Shown: positions 16,419 through 25,633, numbered from the stretch's first letter. The stretch: 64,000 nt of DNA from Bacillus sp. ISL-37 (GCF_018613315.1 NZ_JAGGQL010000003.1:186001-250000), one strand, 5' to 3'. Notes: generated by a model not told the origin, from the sequence alone. Program-made: numbers and translations.

Positions 16419-17183
16419 ATGGTCATTTTGGAGGCTCAAAATATCGTGAAAGTGTATGGTGGATCGAGTGGGGAAGGTTTGACGAAAGCACTTGATGGTG
16501 TTAGCCTTTCTATTCATAAAGGTGAGTTTGTGGCGATTATGGGGCCGTCGGGAAGCGGGAAGACGACACTTCTCAATGTGCTGAGCGGTATTGACCAGCC
16601 GACTTCTGGTGAGATCAATATTTCTGGGCAAGAGATAAGCGAGATGTCAGGCGATCAGCTTGCAATGTTCCGTCGCAAACAGCTCGGCTTTGTGTTTCAG
16701 GAATTCAATCTTTTAGATAGCTTGACGGTCAGAGAAAATATCATTCTTCCAATGGTGCTTGAAAGGAAAACAGCAGCTGACATGGATACGAAGGTTCATA
16801 GTCTTGCGAATCTGTTTGGGATAGAGTCAATCCTAGACAAGTACCCCTATAATATTTCGGGGGGACAGCAGCAGCGAACCGCCGTCAGCCGAGCGCTCGT
16901 AAATGAGCCTGCGATGATTTTTGCAGATGAACCAACCGGGAATCTGGATTCCAAATCCTCGGCTGTCATTATGGAATGCTTTGAAAAAATCGTTGATGAG
17001 CTCTCGACAACGGTCCTGCTTGTGACGCATGACGTTTTTGCTGCCAGCTATTGTCATAAGGTCGTTTTTATCAAGGATGGAATGATTTATTCGAGTATCG
17101 TTAAAAAAGGGAACAGGAAGGAGTTCCTGAACCGGATCATGGATAATCTTGCTGTCTTAGGAGGAAGAACCTATGACATTTAA
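16419..17183 (+). CDS. bceA: ABC transporter ATP-binding protein, BceA-like
   Basis: 254 residues from ATG 16419 with GGGGGG 6 bases upstream; the frame is open upstream into the repeat array (to 16308), but that extension is repeat sequence. Walker A GPSGSGKTT, Q-loop VFQEFNLLD, signature ISGGQQQR and Walker B MIFADEPTGNLDS are all intact. It belongs to the MacB/LolD-like class pairing with FtsX-type permeases. It powers the BceB-like partner that frees lipid II cycle intermediates from cell-wall-targeting peptides such as bacitracin. It overlaps bceB by 11 bases. Confidence 0.9.
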   Translation: MVILEAQNIVKVYGGSSGEGLTKALDGVSLSIHKGEFVAIMGPSGSGKTTLLNVLSGIDQPTSGEINISGQEISEMSGDQLAMFRRKQLGFVFQEFNLLDSLTVRENIILPMVLERKTAADMDTKVHSLANLFGIESILDKYPYNISGGQQQRTAVSRALVNEPAMIFADEPTGNLDSKSSAVIMECFEKIVDELSTTVLLVTHDVFAASYCHKVVFIKDGMIYSSIVKKGNRKEFLNRIMDNLAVLGGRTYDI

Positions 17184-19107
17184 TCAAGTGGTTTGGAAGA
17201 TGGCGAAGGTTAATTACAAGAAGTATATCTTTTATTATCTTTGCAACAGTTTTGCGGTGATGTTCTTCTTTATGTTCTCGACGGTTTATTTTAACAGCAG
17301 GGTCGAACAAGGGAAGAAGCTGGAGAGCCTTCAGGACGCTTTATCGATTCCTGGAGCTGCGTTGATTAGTTTCACGATATTTTTTATCAGTTATGCCCAC
17401 AATGTTTTCATGAAAAAGAGAAAAAGTGAGTTTGGGCTTTTCATGACATTGGGCATGGCAAAAAGAGATTTAAGCAAGTTGCTGATCCTGGAAAATGCAG
17501 CGATCGCCATTTTGTCGATTCTATCGGGACTGCTGGCTGGAGCGATCTTTTCAAGACTGTTTTTCATGCTCTTGATGAGTCTCATCGAAATGGGGGAAGT
17601 TCCGTTCCATTTTAACGGTAAAATGTTTTTTTACTCAATCGGATCTTATTTGGCCGTGTTCATTCTGGCTGTAGGAAAATCTTTGTTCCAGACAATGAGA
17701 AGCAGCCTGATTACTAGTATGAAAAGCAACAGGTACGCAGACACAATCAAAATGAGAAGCCCACTGATTGGCGGCTTTGGGCTGGGGCTGATGGCCGGGT
17801 CACTGCTGATCCTTTATTTTACATATGAAAGCTCAAATGGCGCATACCTGCCGCTGTGGACATTAGCAATGTTATTGGGCCTGTATATCTCAATTAACCA
17901 GTCTGCTAGTTTCCTAATTAATCTCGTTAAAAAGTTTCCTGGTTTTTACTATCGCAGTTTGCTTTTCCTGAGCAGCCTCGATTATAAATTTAAGCAGTTG
18001 ACATCGATCATCATGCTTGTGACGGTAATGATTATGATCACCATCTTCTATAGCACTTTATTATTGACCTTTTACAAGGCTTCTGAAAAAGATGCTGTAA
18101 TTAATAATCCATATGATGTCGCTTTTTATCAGTCAGAAACAAGGAATACGATTTCCGATGGCGTGCTAAACGAGTTATTCGGTAAAAAAGAACATCTTGA
18201 AGTCCCGATATTGAATTATTATGAAAAACTTGAATATGTCGATGGATATCAAACTTATGACTTCATGTCACTGGATGATTTCAATAGGCTGACTTCGAGT
18301 GAGGTGAAGTTAGGAAAAAATGAGTATCTTTTTTATTTAAACTCTGAGCCAGAATATGCTCATACAGATATTGCTGAGTCGATTAAGTTATCCATTAATA
18401 ATGAAGCTGTAACATATACATTGAAGGATCAAGTGATTGAAAGAACTATCAATCTGCTGCCGAATGCATATGAATTCATTGTCGTTAATCAGAACGAATT
18501 TGATTATTTGCGGAATACAGTGGAAGGGTACGTGTTGAATCTGAATTTAATCAATGTGGATGACTGGAAAGAAAGTGAAAGTGCTGTTGCAGTATTAGAA
18601 GAAAAATTAAAGCTCAACAATCAGTCGACTCCACCAATGGACTATCCTGATATGGAGCATACAGCAGAATCCGAATTGTTTCGGGTTGCCTCGAAAATAG
18701 GCGACTATCATCAAAATAAAACCACTAATGGAATGATGTTCTATGTCACGACATTTCTAAGCATCATGTTCTTTTTCGGTACCTTTGTCCTACTGTTTCT
18801 TAATCTGTTTTCCGAAGTCGAAACTGAGAAATTAAAATATCGGAAACTAAATAAAATTGGAATGTCATCAAAGGAAATTAAGCAGAACGTAACAAGAGAA
18901 TTAGGGACGATCTTCTTTGCACCAACTGTCCTCGGAACGACACTGGCCTTCTTGTATCTTGGAATTTTATCAACAGACGTCGGTGGAATCATGAAAAACC
19001 CAGATATAATAATGCACTTCATACAAATTGCGGGAACTTACGTTGTAATCCAGGTGGGATCTTTCTTTTATGCCAGGAAGAAGATGTTATTGCAGTTGAT
19101 TAATTAG
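17173..19107 (+). CDS. bceB: ABC transporter permease, BceB-like (FtsX family)
   Basis: 644 residues, the normal size for BceB. It starts with MTFNQVVWKMAKVNYKKYIFYYLCN, typical of the family, then about ten membrane helices with one large extracellular domain (roughly residues 310-520) between helices 7 and 8, the part that senses or binds the peptide antibiotic. FtsX-like segments are visible near 50-150 and at the C-terminus. AGGAGG precedes ATG 17173. Together with BceA and the BceRS pair it forms a flux-sensing resistance module. The substrate peptide cannot be inferred. Confidence 0.9.
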   Translation: MTFNQVVWKMAKVNYKKYIFYYLCNSFAVMFFFMFSTVYFNSRVEQGKKLESLQDALSIPGAALISFTIFFISYAHNVFMKKRKSEFGLFMTLGMAKRDLSKLLILENAAIAILSILSGLLAGAIFSRLFFMLLMSLIEMGEVPFHFNGKMFFYSIGSYLAVFILAVGKSLFQTMRSSLITSMKSNRYADTIKMRSPLIGGFGLGLMAGSLLILYFTYESSNGAYLPLWTLAMLLGLYISINQSASFLINLVKKFPGFYYRSLLFLSSLDYKFKQLTSIIMLVTVMIMITIFYSTLLLTFYKASEKDAVINNPYDVAFYQSETRNTISDGVLNELFGKKEHLEVPILNYYEKLEYVDGYQTYDFMSLDDFNRLTSSEVKLGKNEYLFYLNSEPEYAHTDIAESIKLSINNEAVTYTLKDQVIERTINLLPNAYEFIVVNQNEFDYLRNTVEGYVLNLNLINVDDWKESESAVAVLEEKLKLNNQSTPPMDYPDMEHTAESELFRVASKIGDYHQNKTTNGMMFYVTTFLSIMFFFGTFVLLFLNLFSEVETEKLKYRKLNKIGMSSKEIKQNVTRELGTIFFAPTVLGTTLAFLYLGILSTDVGGIMKNPDIIMHFIQIAGTYVVIQVGSFFYARKKMLLQLIN

Positions 19108-19114
19108 ATTAACT

Positions 19115-19149
19115 AAAGCCGCTTTCCAAAAGGAAGGCGGTTTATTTTT
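19115..19149 (+). terminator. intrinsic terminator after bceB
   Basis: AAAGCCGC-TTCC pairs with GGAA-GGCGGTTT around a short A-rich loop, followed by a T-rich tail. Confidence 0.85.
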
Positions 19150-19201
19150 CTACCCTAATCGACAGATTTATTTTATAATATGAAAAAGGGAGGTGAGAAA
19201 A

Positions 19202-19513
19202 ATGTCAGAAGAAAGACTTGAACGATTAGAAGGAATGATGTCGCAACTGATTACCATGGTTGGCAATCTGCATAACAGTATGAGTGATATGCAAAAGGAC
19301 ATGAAGGATATGCAAACTGTTCAAAAGGAACATGGACAAAAGTTTGAATCTATTGAGTTGAGAATGGACAAAATGGAAACAAAGAATGAATTAAGGCACC
19401 AAGAGGTACTGAATCAAATTAAAAGATTGGAAAAAGACCAGGACTTCATCTGGGAAAAGGCAGTGCGAAATGAGAGAGAACTTGAGATTATGAAAAGAAC
19501 TTTGGAATCGTAA
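19202..19513 (+). CDS. small coiled-coil protein, unknown
   Basis: 103 residues from ATG 19202 behind GGGAGGTGAG. The whole protein is heptad-rich and highly charged (RLERLEGMMSQLITMVGNLHNSMSDMQKDMKDMQ..., then KFESIELRMDKMETKNELRHQEVLNQIKRLEKD), with no membrane segment. It predicts a long parallel coiled coil, as in small DUF-type cytoplasmic proteins of bacilli. No catalytic motif. Monocistronic; function not predictable. Confidence 0.8.
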   Translation: MSEERLERLEGMMSQLITMVGNLHNSMSDMQKDMKDMQTVQKEHGQKFESIELRMDKMETKNELRHQEVLNQIKRLEKDQDFIWEKAVRNERELEIMKRTLES

Positions 19514-19531
19514 TCTATCCTTCTTTTTGCT

Positions 19532-19562
19532 GCCAAGCTTACCTGCTACAAGCAAGCTTGGC
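19532..19562. repeat. 9-bp inverted repeat between convergent genes
   Basis: GCCAAGCTT/AAGCTTGGC with a 13-base loop between the coiled-coil gene and the minus-strand small membrane gene. No T-run on either strand; possible weak terminator. Confidence 0.5.
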
Positions 19563-19579
19563 TAGTTTGTTACTGTATC

Positions 19580-19765
19580 TTAGTTACCCTTAGACGACTC
19601 ACCATGGAATTCCTCCAGCAACTCGATTATTCTTCTGTTCTGCTCCACTTGAATCTCCGAATTTTTATACAGACGATAAATCCAGATTAACAAAATGATT
19701 AATGAAACAGGCACTGCTAAAACTACGAAAAAAGAAATCATCCCCATGATAGATGAGACAAACAT
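19580..19765 (-). CDS. small single-pass membrane protein, unknown
   Basis: 61 residues from ATG 19765, which has AGGAGGGG 8 bases upstream; the ORF start at 19786 has no site. One hydrophobic helix (about 5-30, SIMGMISFFVVLAVPVSLIILLIWIY) is followed by a short basic-acidic cytoplasmic tail with coiled-coil character (EIQVEQNRRIIELLEEF). No family recognised. The layout resembles small membrane scaffolding peptides. Confidence 0.75.
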   Translation of the reverse strand: MFVSSIMGMISFFVVLAVPVSLIILLIWIYRLYKNSEIQVEQNRRIIELLEEFHGESSKGN

Positions 19766-19987
19766 AAAAATCCCCTCCTTGTTCAAATTTTACTATTTAG
19801 TTGCATTTTTATTGGAATGTAATGTTAAAGTTTTATGAACTAAAATATAATATATTATTCCCAGAACCTTCCATATTATCTTCCCTAGTAAACTCATTCT
19901 CTATTTTTTCCGCTATGATACTTCAAAGTGTTATAATTATCATAATTATTAGAATAGTCACCAGTAAAAATAGAGGAAGGTGATGGT

Positions 19988-20611
19988 ATGCATTTTCTTC
20001 GTTATCAATGGGAGCCGTATTTATCGTATGGGCAGCTGTTTGAGTTTGAGAAGAACAAGGTTGTCTATCATCAGGGGGAGGCTGGCAGAGGAATCTTTTA
20101 TTTGAAGAAGGGTGAAATTAAGGTTACGCTTCTTTCGGACAAGGGAGATGAACGGATCATCAACATGGTTCCGCCTGGGATGCTGTTTGGTGAACATGGG
20201 GTCCATGGGGAGCCTTATTTGACGAGCGGGACGACGACTTGTCCCTCGCTGGTTTACTATTTTTCCGATGATGTCATTGCGACTATTTGCAAGAAACATC
20301 CTGAAGCGGCGGGAATCTATACAGACTCCTTGATATATAAATTCAGGACGCTTGCAGAAATCATTGCCCATCTGGACAGTCCGGTAGAGCAGCAAATGGC
20401 TTTTTATCTGCTCAAGCTTGTTCAGGAGAACGGGAATGCCTCGATGAACCAGACGGCTTTCTCTAAGTACATTGGCACGTCCCGAATCACAGTGAACAAG
20501 ATTATTCAAAAATGGAAGCAGAAGGGGTACATAGAGCTTCATAAGCGTGAAATTATTATCATTGATTTTGATAAAATAAGGGCGATTGCCAGCAATCCGC
20601 AAATGGATTAA
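19988..20611 (+). CDS. Crp/Fnr family transcriptional regulator
   Basis: 207 residues. The N-terminal cyclic-nucleotide-binding-like beta roll (about 15-115) includes YHQGEAGRGIFYLKKGEIKV and a GMLFGEHG segment; a long dimer helix follows, then a Crp-type HTH (about 145-195) with NQTAFSKYIGTSRITVNKIIQKWKQKGYIEL. There are no Cys ligands for an iron-sulfur cluster and the cAMP Arg-Ser pocket is not kept, so the effector is unknown. AGGAAGGTGATGG precedes the ATG. Its 3' end overlaps a second, convergent Crp/Fnr gene by 4 bases. Both lie next to the anthranilate cluster and are its likely regulators. Confidence 0.9.
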   Translation: MHFLRYQWEPYLSYGQLFEFEKNKVVYHQGEAGRGIFYLKKGEIKVTLLSDKGDERIINMVPPGMLFGEHGVHGEPYLTSGTTTCPSLVYYFSDDVIATICKKHPEAAGIYTDSLIYKFRTLAEIIAHLDSPVEQQMAFYLLKLVQENGNASMNQTAFSKYIGTSRITVNKIIQKWKQKGYIELHKREIIIIDFDKIRAIASNPQMD

Positions 20612-21231
20612 CCAACCAGGTTTCTGAGGAAATCTGGTTTTTTTATGAAGTATTTTCTTTTATCGATTTCAATGATGCCAGTTTCCTGCCATTGTTTGAG
20701 CACCTTGTAGACGGTTATTCTTGTGAGGCCAGTGCAGCAGGCAAGGTCTTGCTGGGAAATAGGAATCTCGTAATTTTTGAATTCATCGCAAATGTTGTGG
20801 AGTAAGACAGCTAGCTTTTGTTCAGATGTAAGCGCATTCAAATTAATGCGATCTAAAAGAATTTTCATTTTGTGAATGACGCTTTTCGAAAAAAGCTTGA
20901 AGAGTTCTGGGTGGGTGATCATCAGTTGTCGGAATTCGTCAGACGAGAAGTGATAGACAACAGAGTCTTTAACTGCGATTGCAGAGGTGAAATGGGTTTT
21001 CTGATCAAGTGACTGGACACCCAACAGCTGGTTCGGGATGACGATATTCAGCATATTTTCTTTTCCAGCGGCTGATTCTGTGACGATTCGTACAAGTCCT
21101 TTGTGCAGGTAATAAAAACCTTCTCCAAATTCTCCTTGCTTATAAATGCACTCCTTTTTTCTGAAAAACTGGCGAGTGCCATATTTCAAATAATTCTCCC
21201 AATGAAAGACTTCTTCATACACCGTAACCAT
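20608..21231 (-). CDS. Crp/Fnr family transcriptional regulator, divergent from anthranilate operon
   Basis: 207 residues from ATG 21231 (GGAGG 7 bases upstream; TTG 21237 is less well placed). It has a cNMP-binding-like beta roll with YKQGEFGEGFYYLHKGLVRIV and a C-terminal HTH (SQQDLACCTGLTRITVYKVLKQWQETGIIEI). No cluster-binding cysteine quartet. It shares about the same layout as the convergent neighbour but low sequence similarity. Its divergent placement 199 bases from the monooxygenase gene makes it the first candidate for operon control, possibly binding aromatic acid or CoA derivative; this is inference. Confidence 0.9.
   Translation of the reverse strand: MVTVYEEVFHWENYLKYGTRQFFRKKECIYKQGEFGEGFYYLHKGLVRIVTESAAGKENMLNIVIPNQLLGVQSLDQKTHFTSAIAVKDSVVYHFSSDEFRQLMITHPELFKLFSKSVIHKMKILLDRINLNALTSEQKLAVLLHNICDEFKNYEIPISQQDLACCTGLTRITVYKVLKQWQETGIIEIDKRKYFIKKPDFLRNLVG
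20615..20646 (+). terminator. terminator for first Crp/Fnr gene, embedded in convergent gene
   Basis: AACCAGGTTTC pairs with GAAATCTGGTT (one G-T) and seven T follow. It lies inside the last codons of the minus-strand Crp/Fnr gene. Confidence 0.75.
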
Positions 21232-21387
21232 AACCAAACCTCCCTATAAGTGAAGTTGATATCTAACATTATCATAGGGGAAACCTTAGAATATTTCTAC
21301 AATTTATTAGATAATTTAGACTTTTAAGAAAACTATTTCAGAAAAAACGTTAAATAGGCTACAGTTACGTTCAAAAATTAGTATTAC

Positions 21388-21402
21388 AATTCATTATGAA
21401 TT
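21388..21402. promoter_or_regulatory. palindrome at likely promoter of anthranilate operon
   Basis: AATTCAT-T-ATGAATT is a perfect 7-1-7 palindrome overlapping a TACAAT -10-like hexamer (21385-21390), 28 bases before the first operon gene. No convincing -35 was found, which would fit an activator-dependent promoter. The rest of 21232-21429 is AT-rich with nothing else recognised. Confidence 0.35.
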
Positions 21403-21429
21403 TTCAATTAATTTTTCAGGAGGGTGAAT

Positions 21430-22911
21430 ATGGGAATTAGGACTGGGGCTCAATATATCGAAGCGGTTAAAGCACGTAAACCTGAGGTTTGGCTTTCTGG
21501 TAAAAGGATCGAGAATGTATTTGAGGAGCCGGTGTTCAAGCAGCCAATCCTTGAAATTGCAAAGCTGTATGACATGCAGCATGATCCTGAATTTCAGGAT
21601 AAGATCACTCACGTTTGTGAGGAAACCGGTGAGCGAGTGAATAATGCATTCCTCGTACCAAAAAGCTATGAAGATTTAGTCAAGCGCCGCAATGTTTTCG
21701 AGGCGTTTGCAAAGGCAACATTCGGGCTCATGGGAAGGACTCCAGATTTCTTGAACGTCGTTGTGACATCCATGTATTACAATTCTTGGTTTTTTGAAAA
21801 ATACAATAAAAACTGGGCAGAGAATGTCCGCAACTATTATAAATACATCCGTGACAATGACATCTTCTTAACCCACGCCATCATCAACCCGCAAAATGAC
21901 CGCAGCAAGAATTCACATGAGCAGAAGGATACGTACACACACCTTGGTGCAGTGAAGGAAACACCAGACGGTTTGGTCGTTAGAGGAGCAAAAATGCTGG
22001 CAACGCTGGCTCCGGTGACAGATGAGGTAATCATCTACTCATTCCCTGGATTCGCACCTGGTGATGAAAAGTACGCTCTGGCATTCGCGATTCCAATCGA
22101 CACTCCAGGACTGCGCATCATATGCCGCGAGCCAATGCAGGATGGGCAGCGCTCATTCTTCGATCACCCACTCGCCTCAAGATTTGAAGAAATGGATGCA
22201 TTGCTTGTGTTTGATGATGTCGTTGTTCCTTGGGATCGCGTTTTCCTTCACAACAATGTCGAGGCAGCCAATAAGCTCTACCCGATGACAGGTGCAGGAC
22301 AGCAGCCAGCTCACCAGTCCGGTGTCCGCGGTCTTGTGAAACTGGAGTTCGCGACACAGGTGGCTATGAAGGTTGCCGATACAATCGGTGTGGATGGATA
22401 CTTGAATGTCCAGGACCAGCTTGGTGAACTCGCACAATCACTTGAATCAATCAGGGCATTGTTAAAGGTTGCGGAATACGAGCACACAATGACCGAGCAT
22501 GGTGAAGCGATGCCAGCTTATGTACCGCTGGAGACGATTCGCGGGTTGCTGCCGAAAATGTATCCGCGGGCAATTGAGATCATGCAGATTGTTGGTGCAG
22601 GCGGCTTGCTGATGTCTCCAACAGGAGCGGATTTTGAGAGTGATGAATTAAGAGGATCGATTGATAACTACTATGTTGGCCGGGAAGGAATTTCATCTTT
22701 GGAACGCGTCAGCATTTTCAAACTAGCCTGGGACCTGTGCGGCGAGGCGTTCGGACAGCGTCTATTGCAATATGAGCGCTACTACACAGGAGATCCAATC
22801 CGTAAGCGCGGAATTTTCTATAACAACTATAAGCGCCAAACATCGTTAACAATGGTTGACGAAGCGTTAAAGGGTGCACAGCTGGATAACAAGGAAGCGC
22901 TTACAAACTAA
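21430..22911 (+). CDS. FADH2-dependent monooxygenase, HpaB family; probable anthranilate 3-monooxygenase
   Basis: 493 residues, normal for the 4-hydroxyphenylacetate 3-hydroxylase (HpaB/HpaH) group of reduced-flavin monooxygenases. Family features include [18 protein letters not shown] at the start, the PQNDRSKN segment near 155 and the acyl-CoA-dehydrogenase-like helical C-terminus ending with [16 protein letters not shown] is 6 bases before ATG 21430. The adjoining FAD synthetase, flavin reductase and 3-hydroxyanthranilate dioxygenase genes match the anthranilate cluster I recall from Geobacillus thermodenitrificans NG80-2, where the HpaB-like enzyme makes 3-hydroxyanthranilate from anthranilate with FADH2 and O2. 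Substrate is therefore inferred from context. Confidence 0.88.
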   Translation: MGIRTGAQYIEAVKARKPEVWLSGKRIENVFEEPVFKQPILEIAKLYDMQHDPEFQDKITHVCEETGERVNNAFLVPKSYEDLVKRRNVFEAFAKATFGLMGRTPDFLNVVVTSMYYNSWFFEKYNKNWAENVRNYYKYIRDNDIFLTHAIINPQNDRSKNSHEQKDTYTHLGAVKETPDGLVVRGAKMLATLAPVTDEVIIYSFPGFAPGDEKYALAFAIPIDTPGLRIICREPMQDGQRSFFDHPLASRFEEMDALLVFDDVVVPWDRVFLHNNVEAANKLYPMTGAGQQPAHQSGVRGLVKLEFATQVAMKVADTIGVDGYLNVQDQLGELAQSLESIRALLKVAEYEHTMTEHGEAMPAYVPLETIRGLLPKMYPRAIEIMQIVGAGGLLMSPTGADFESDELRGSIDNYYVGREGISSLERVSIFKLAWDLCGEAFGQRLLQYERYYTGDPIRKRGIFYNNYKRQTSLTMVDEALKGAQLDNKEALTN

Positions 22912-22932
22912 CCTGCAGGAGGAGAAGGACGG

Positions 22933-23468
22933 ATGAAAACACATATTTATTCTTCATTGGAACTGCCTCGATCAATCGTCGCGATTGGAGCCTTCGACGG
23001 AGTCCATCGTGGGCATCAAACAGTAATCGTCAGGCAGTACAGCGAGGCAAGAAACTGAAGGTTCCGAGTGTGGTGTTTACATTTGATCCTCCACCGCGGG
23101 TGTTTTTTCAAGGAGCAAGGATGTTGACCACAGTCGAGGAGAAGCTGGCAAAAATCGAGAAGCTCGGTGCCAGGCATGCTGTTGTTGCCAGATTTGATGA
23201 GGTGTATGCCGGGCGGAGTGCTTACGAGTTCATCGATTGCCTGGCGAAGCTGAATCCTGCTGAAATCATGGTCGGCAACGATTTCCGCTTTGGCAAGGAC
23301 CGGATGGGAGATGTTTCTCTTCTTGAAAAGTATTTTAAGGTTTTTGTCACAAATCCAGTCCGCTGCTCTCAGGGAAGCGTGATTTCTTCCAGCAGGATTC
23401 GTCAGCTCATTTCTGAGGGTGAGATTCACCTTTCGAATTCGCTGCTCGGCTGGCCAGCAGGAAAGTAG
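22933..23468 (+). pseudogene. FAD synthetase (RibF N-terminal-like), single-base frameshift
   Basis: The frame from ATG 22933 (AGGAGGAG upstream) encodes MKTHIYSS ... IGAFDGVHRGHQ, the adenylyltransferase HxGH motif, but stops 42 codons in. Shifting one base at about 23026-23030 joins it to the open frame continuing with FTFDPPPRVFF and SSSRIRQLISEGEI and ending at 23468. Length 536 fits loss of one base from a 178-residue protein. It is the FAD-synthetase half only; the riboflavin kinase domain of bifunctional RibF is absent. In this operon type it supplies FAD for the reductase/monooxygenase pair. Loss may be tolerated through the housekeeping RibF enzyme. Confidence 0.88.
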
Positions 23469-23501
23469 GATTCTATTTTACAAGAATAGGAGGGACAGTG
23501 C

Positions 23502-24059
23502 ATGAAGTTGCTTGGAATATCAGGCACAATCATCGGCGCGAAAACTGGCATTGTTGTCCGTAAAGTGCTTGATGATGTGAAAAAGAAGTACCCGGACATC
23601 GAGGTGGAAATGCTCGATATGATGGATTATGATGTCGAGTTTTGTGATGGCCGCCCGCTGGAGAAATATTCAGCAGATACGAGAGCGGTGATTGAAAAAG
23701 TATCGTCTGCCGATTTTTACGTAATCGGGACACCTATTTTTCAGGGATCCATTCCAGGAGTGTTAAAAAATCTTTTTGACCTTATTCACCCAGATGCATT
23801 CAGGAATAAAGTGATGGGATTTGTCGCAAATGGAGGCACTTATCAACATTTCCTGGTGATTGAAAATCAGCTTAAGCCAATAGCCGGTTACTTTAGGGCG
23901 TTTGTAGCACCTAGCTATGTGTACGCCAACTATGATCATTTTAATTCTGAAAATGAAATCGTAGATGAAGATTTGCTGAAGCGAATTTCAGGTTTAGCCG
24001 ACGAAGTCGTTCATATGCAGAAATCATTAAAGGGCAGCACCGCGAAGGTTACGGAGTGA
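23502..24059 (+). CDS. NAD(P)H-dependent flavin reductase, FMN_red family
   Basis: 185 residues with the flavodoxin-like fold of NADPH-dependent FMN reductases: LLGISGTIIGAKTG at the N-terminus binds the flavin phosphate, and VIGTPIFQGSIPGVLKNLFDLI is the classic second flavin loop (SxPG-LKN). An ATAGGAGG site precedes the ATG. Its role is to reduce FAD (or FMN) with NAD(P)H and hand the free reduced flavin to the HpaB-type monooxygenase two genes upstream. The homologous operon in Geobacillus has a reductase in the same place. Flavin preference cannot be read. Confidence 0.9.
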   Translation: MKLLGISGTIIGAKTGIVVRKVLDDVKKKYPDIEVEMLDMMDYDVEFCDGRPLEKYSADTRAVIEKVSSADFYVIGTPIFQGSIPGVLKNLFDLIHPDAFRNKVMGFVANGGTYQHFLVIENQLKPIAGYFRAFVAPSYVYANYDHFNSENEIVDEDLLKRISGLADEVVHMQKSLKGSTAKVTE

Positions 24060-24098
24060 GTTTACCATTTTACAAGAATTGAAGGAGGACGATTAGAG

Positions 24099-24638
24099 AT
24101 GAAAAGCCAATTTGTTCCGATCAATCTTATGAAGTTTATTGAGGAAAACAGGGATCAGCTGAAGCCGCCGGTCAATAACAAGGTAATCTGGAAGGATGCA
24201 GAGTTAATGGTCATGCTGTTGGGTGGGCCGAACAAAAGACGTGATTTCCACGTTGATCCGTCGGAGGAGATTTTCTATCAGATCCAGGGCAGCTGTTATG
24301 TTGAGGTGATCAATGCTGAAGGCAAGCGTGAAGTCGTGGAAGTGAAGGAAGGCGAAATGTTCCATCTTCCTCCGAATGTGCCGCACTCTCCTCACCGTGT
24401 AGCTGACACAATTGGTTTGGTAATTGAGCGTAACCGTGCGCAGGGTGAACTCGAGGATTTCGTTTGGTTCTGCGATGAGTGCGACCATGAAATGCACCGC
24501 GCGACCATCCAACTGACAAACATTGAAAAACAGGTGAAGGAAGCGATTGCCAGCTTTAACGGAAATGAGGAGCTGCGCAAGTGTGATAACTGTGGACATA
24601 TGATGCCGCCAGAAGCGAGTGAATGGAAATGCGAGTAG
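24099..24638 (+). CDS. 3-hydroxyanthranilate 3,4-dioxygenase
   Basis: 179 residues, a single cupin plus a C-terminal rubredoxin-like iron site. Metal ligands His51 and Glu57 in FHVDPSEE and a His at 96 in PNVPHSPHR match the known enzyme (Cupriavidus His51/Glu57/His95). Two CxxC pairs (CDECDHEMH and CDNCGHMM) build the second iron centre of bacterial members. It opens 3-hydroxyanthranilate with O2 to 2-amino-3-carboxymuconate 6-semialdehyde. GAAGGAGG precedes the ATG. The end overlaps the next gene by 16 bases, implying coupling. Confidence 0.96.
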   Translation: MKSQFVPINLMKFIEENRDQLKPPVNNKVIWKDAELMVMLLGGPNKRRDFHVDPSEEIFYQIQGSCYVEVINAEGKREVVEVKEGEMFHLPPNVPHSPHRVADTIGLVIERNRAQGELEDFVWFCDECDHEMHRATIQLTNIEKQVKEAIASFNGNEELRKCDNCGHMMPPEASEWKCE

Positions 24639-25633
24639 ACTTCCATACGCATATCATCCCAGAAAATTTCAGTGAGCTGACGCAGCGATTCGGCGGTGAG
24701 AAGTGGCCGACACTTGAGCGCACCTGTGCTTGTGGCGCTAATATCATGATTGCCGGCAAGGTGTTCCGCGAAGTGACCGACCAGGTGTGGGACGCCGAGA
24801 AGCGAATCAAGGATATGGAGCGGGAGGGAGTCGACATTCAGGTTCTTTCTCCGATTCCTGTCACGTTCTCTTACTGGGCTCCGGCCGAGCAAGCGGAAAT
24901 TTTGGCCAGGGTCCAGAATGACTTTATTGCTGACCTGGTGAGCCAGTATCCGACTAAATTTATCGGACTGGGTGCAGTGCCTCTGCAAAACGTTGAGGTA
25001 GCGATCCGAGAAATGGACCGCTGTAAGCATGAGCTCGGATTGAGCGGCATTGAGATTGGCACGAATGTAAATGGTGTCAATCTCGATGACCCTCAGTTCA
25101 TCGAATTCTTTGAAATGGCGGAGAAGTGGGAAGTTCCTTTGTTCATCCATCCTTGGGAGACACTTGGAAAGGACCGGATGCCACGTCATAACTTGATGTA
25201 CACCGTTGGGATGCCGAGCGAAACAGCCTTGGCTGGAGCAAGTTTGATCCTTGGCGGAATCATGGATAAGTTCCCGAAGCTGAAAATCTGTTTGGCTCAT
25301 GGAGGCGGTGCGCTGCCATATTTGCTGCCGCGTTTGGATCAGGGCTGGAAGGTGTGGCCGCATCTGCGATTGCTTGATAAGCCGCCAAGCCACTATGCAA
25401 AGCAATTTTATTATGATTCGCTTGTGAATGAACCGGTCAACCTGAATTATTTACTCCAGAATTTTGGCCATGAGCGCATTATCATGGGATCCGATTATCC
25501 ATTTTTGCTGAGGGAGGTTCCGCCTGGAAAGGTCATTGACGATACAGTCGGATTATCGAAGGAACAGACGGAAGCGATGCTCGGTAAAAACGCGCTCAGG
25601 TTCTTGAATATTCCTGTTAAGGTGGGGAGTTGA
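24623..25633 (+). CDS. 2-amino-3-carboxymuconate 6-semialdehyde decarboxylase
   Basis: 336 residues of the amidohydrolase superfamily (ACMSD branch). The HxH zinc motif is VDFHTHIIP at residues 4-12, a later His is in FIHPWE, another in LAHGGGALPYL, and the catalytic Asp in MGSDYPFLL. ACMSD removes the carboxyl group from the ring-cleavage product to give 2-aminomuconate 6-semialdehyde, steering flux away from quinolinate. The start overlaps the dioxygenase gene; ATG 24629 is an alternative. Identity is strongly supported by the gene just upstream. Confidence 0.95.
   Translation: MEMRVDFHTHIIPENFSELTQRFGGEKWPTLERTCACGANIMIAGKVFREVTDQVWDAEKRIKDMEREGVDIQVLSPIPVTFSYWAPAEQAEILARVQNDFIADLVSQYPTKFIGLGAVPLQNVEVAIREMDRCKHELGLSGIEIGTNVNGVNLDDPQFIEFFEMAEKWEVPLFIHPWETLGKDRMPRHNLMYTVGMPSETALAGASLILGGIMDKFPKLKICLAHGGGALPYLLPRLDQGWKVWPHLRLLDKPPSHYAKQFYYDSLVNEPVNLNYLLQNFGHERIIMGSDYPFLLREVPPGKVIDDTVGLSKEQTEAMLGKNALRFLNIPVKVGS

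Noticed and set aside
19801-19983. 60-codon hydrophobic ORF before the first Crp/Fnr gene
   Set aside because: No ribosome site, AT-rich promoter-like DNA, hydrophobicity arises from ATT/ATA-rich composition.
24392-25405. 337-codon minus-strand ORF in the 3-HAA dioxygenase/ACMSD region
   Set aside because: Shadow of two confidently identified genes; Arg/His/Ser-rich, no ribosome site or motif.
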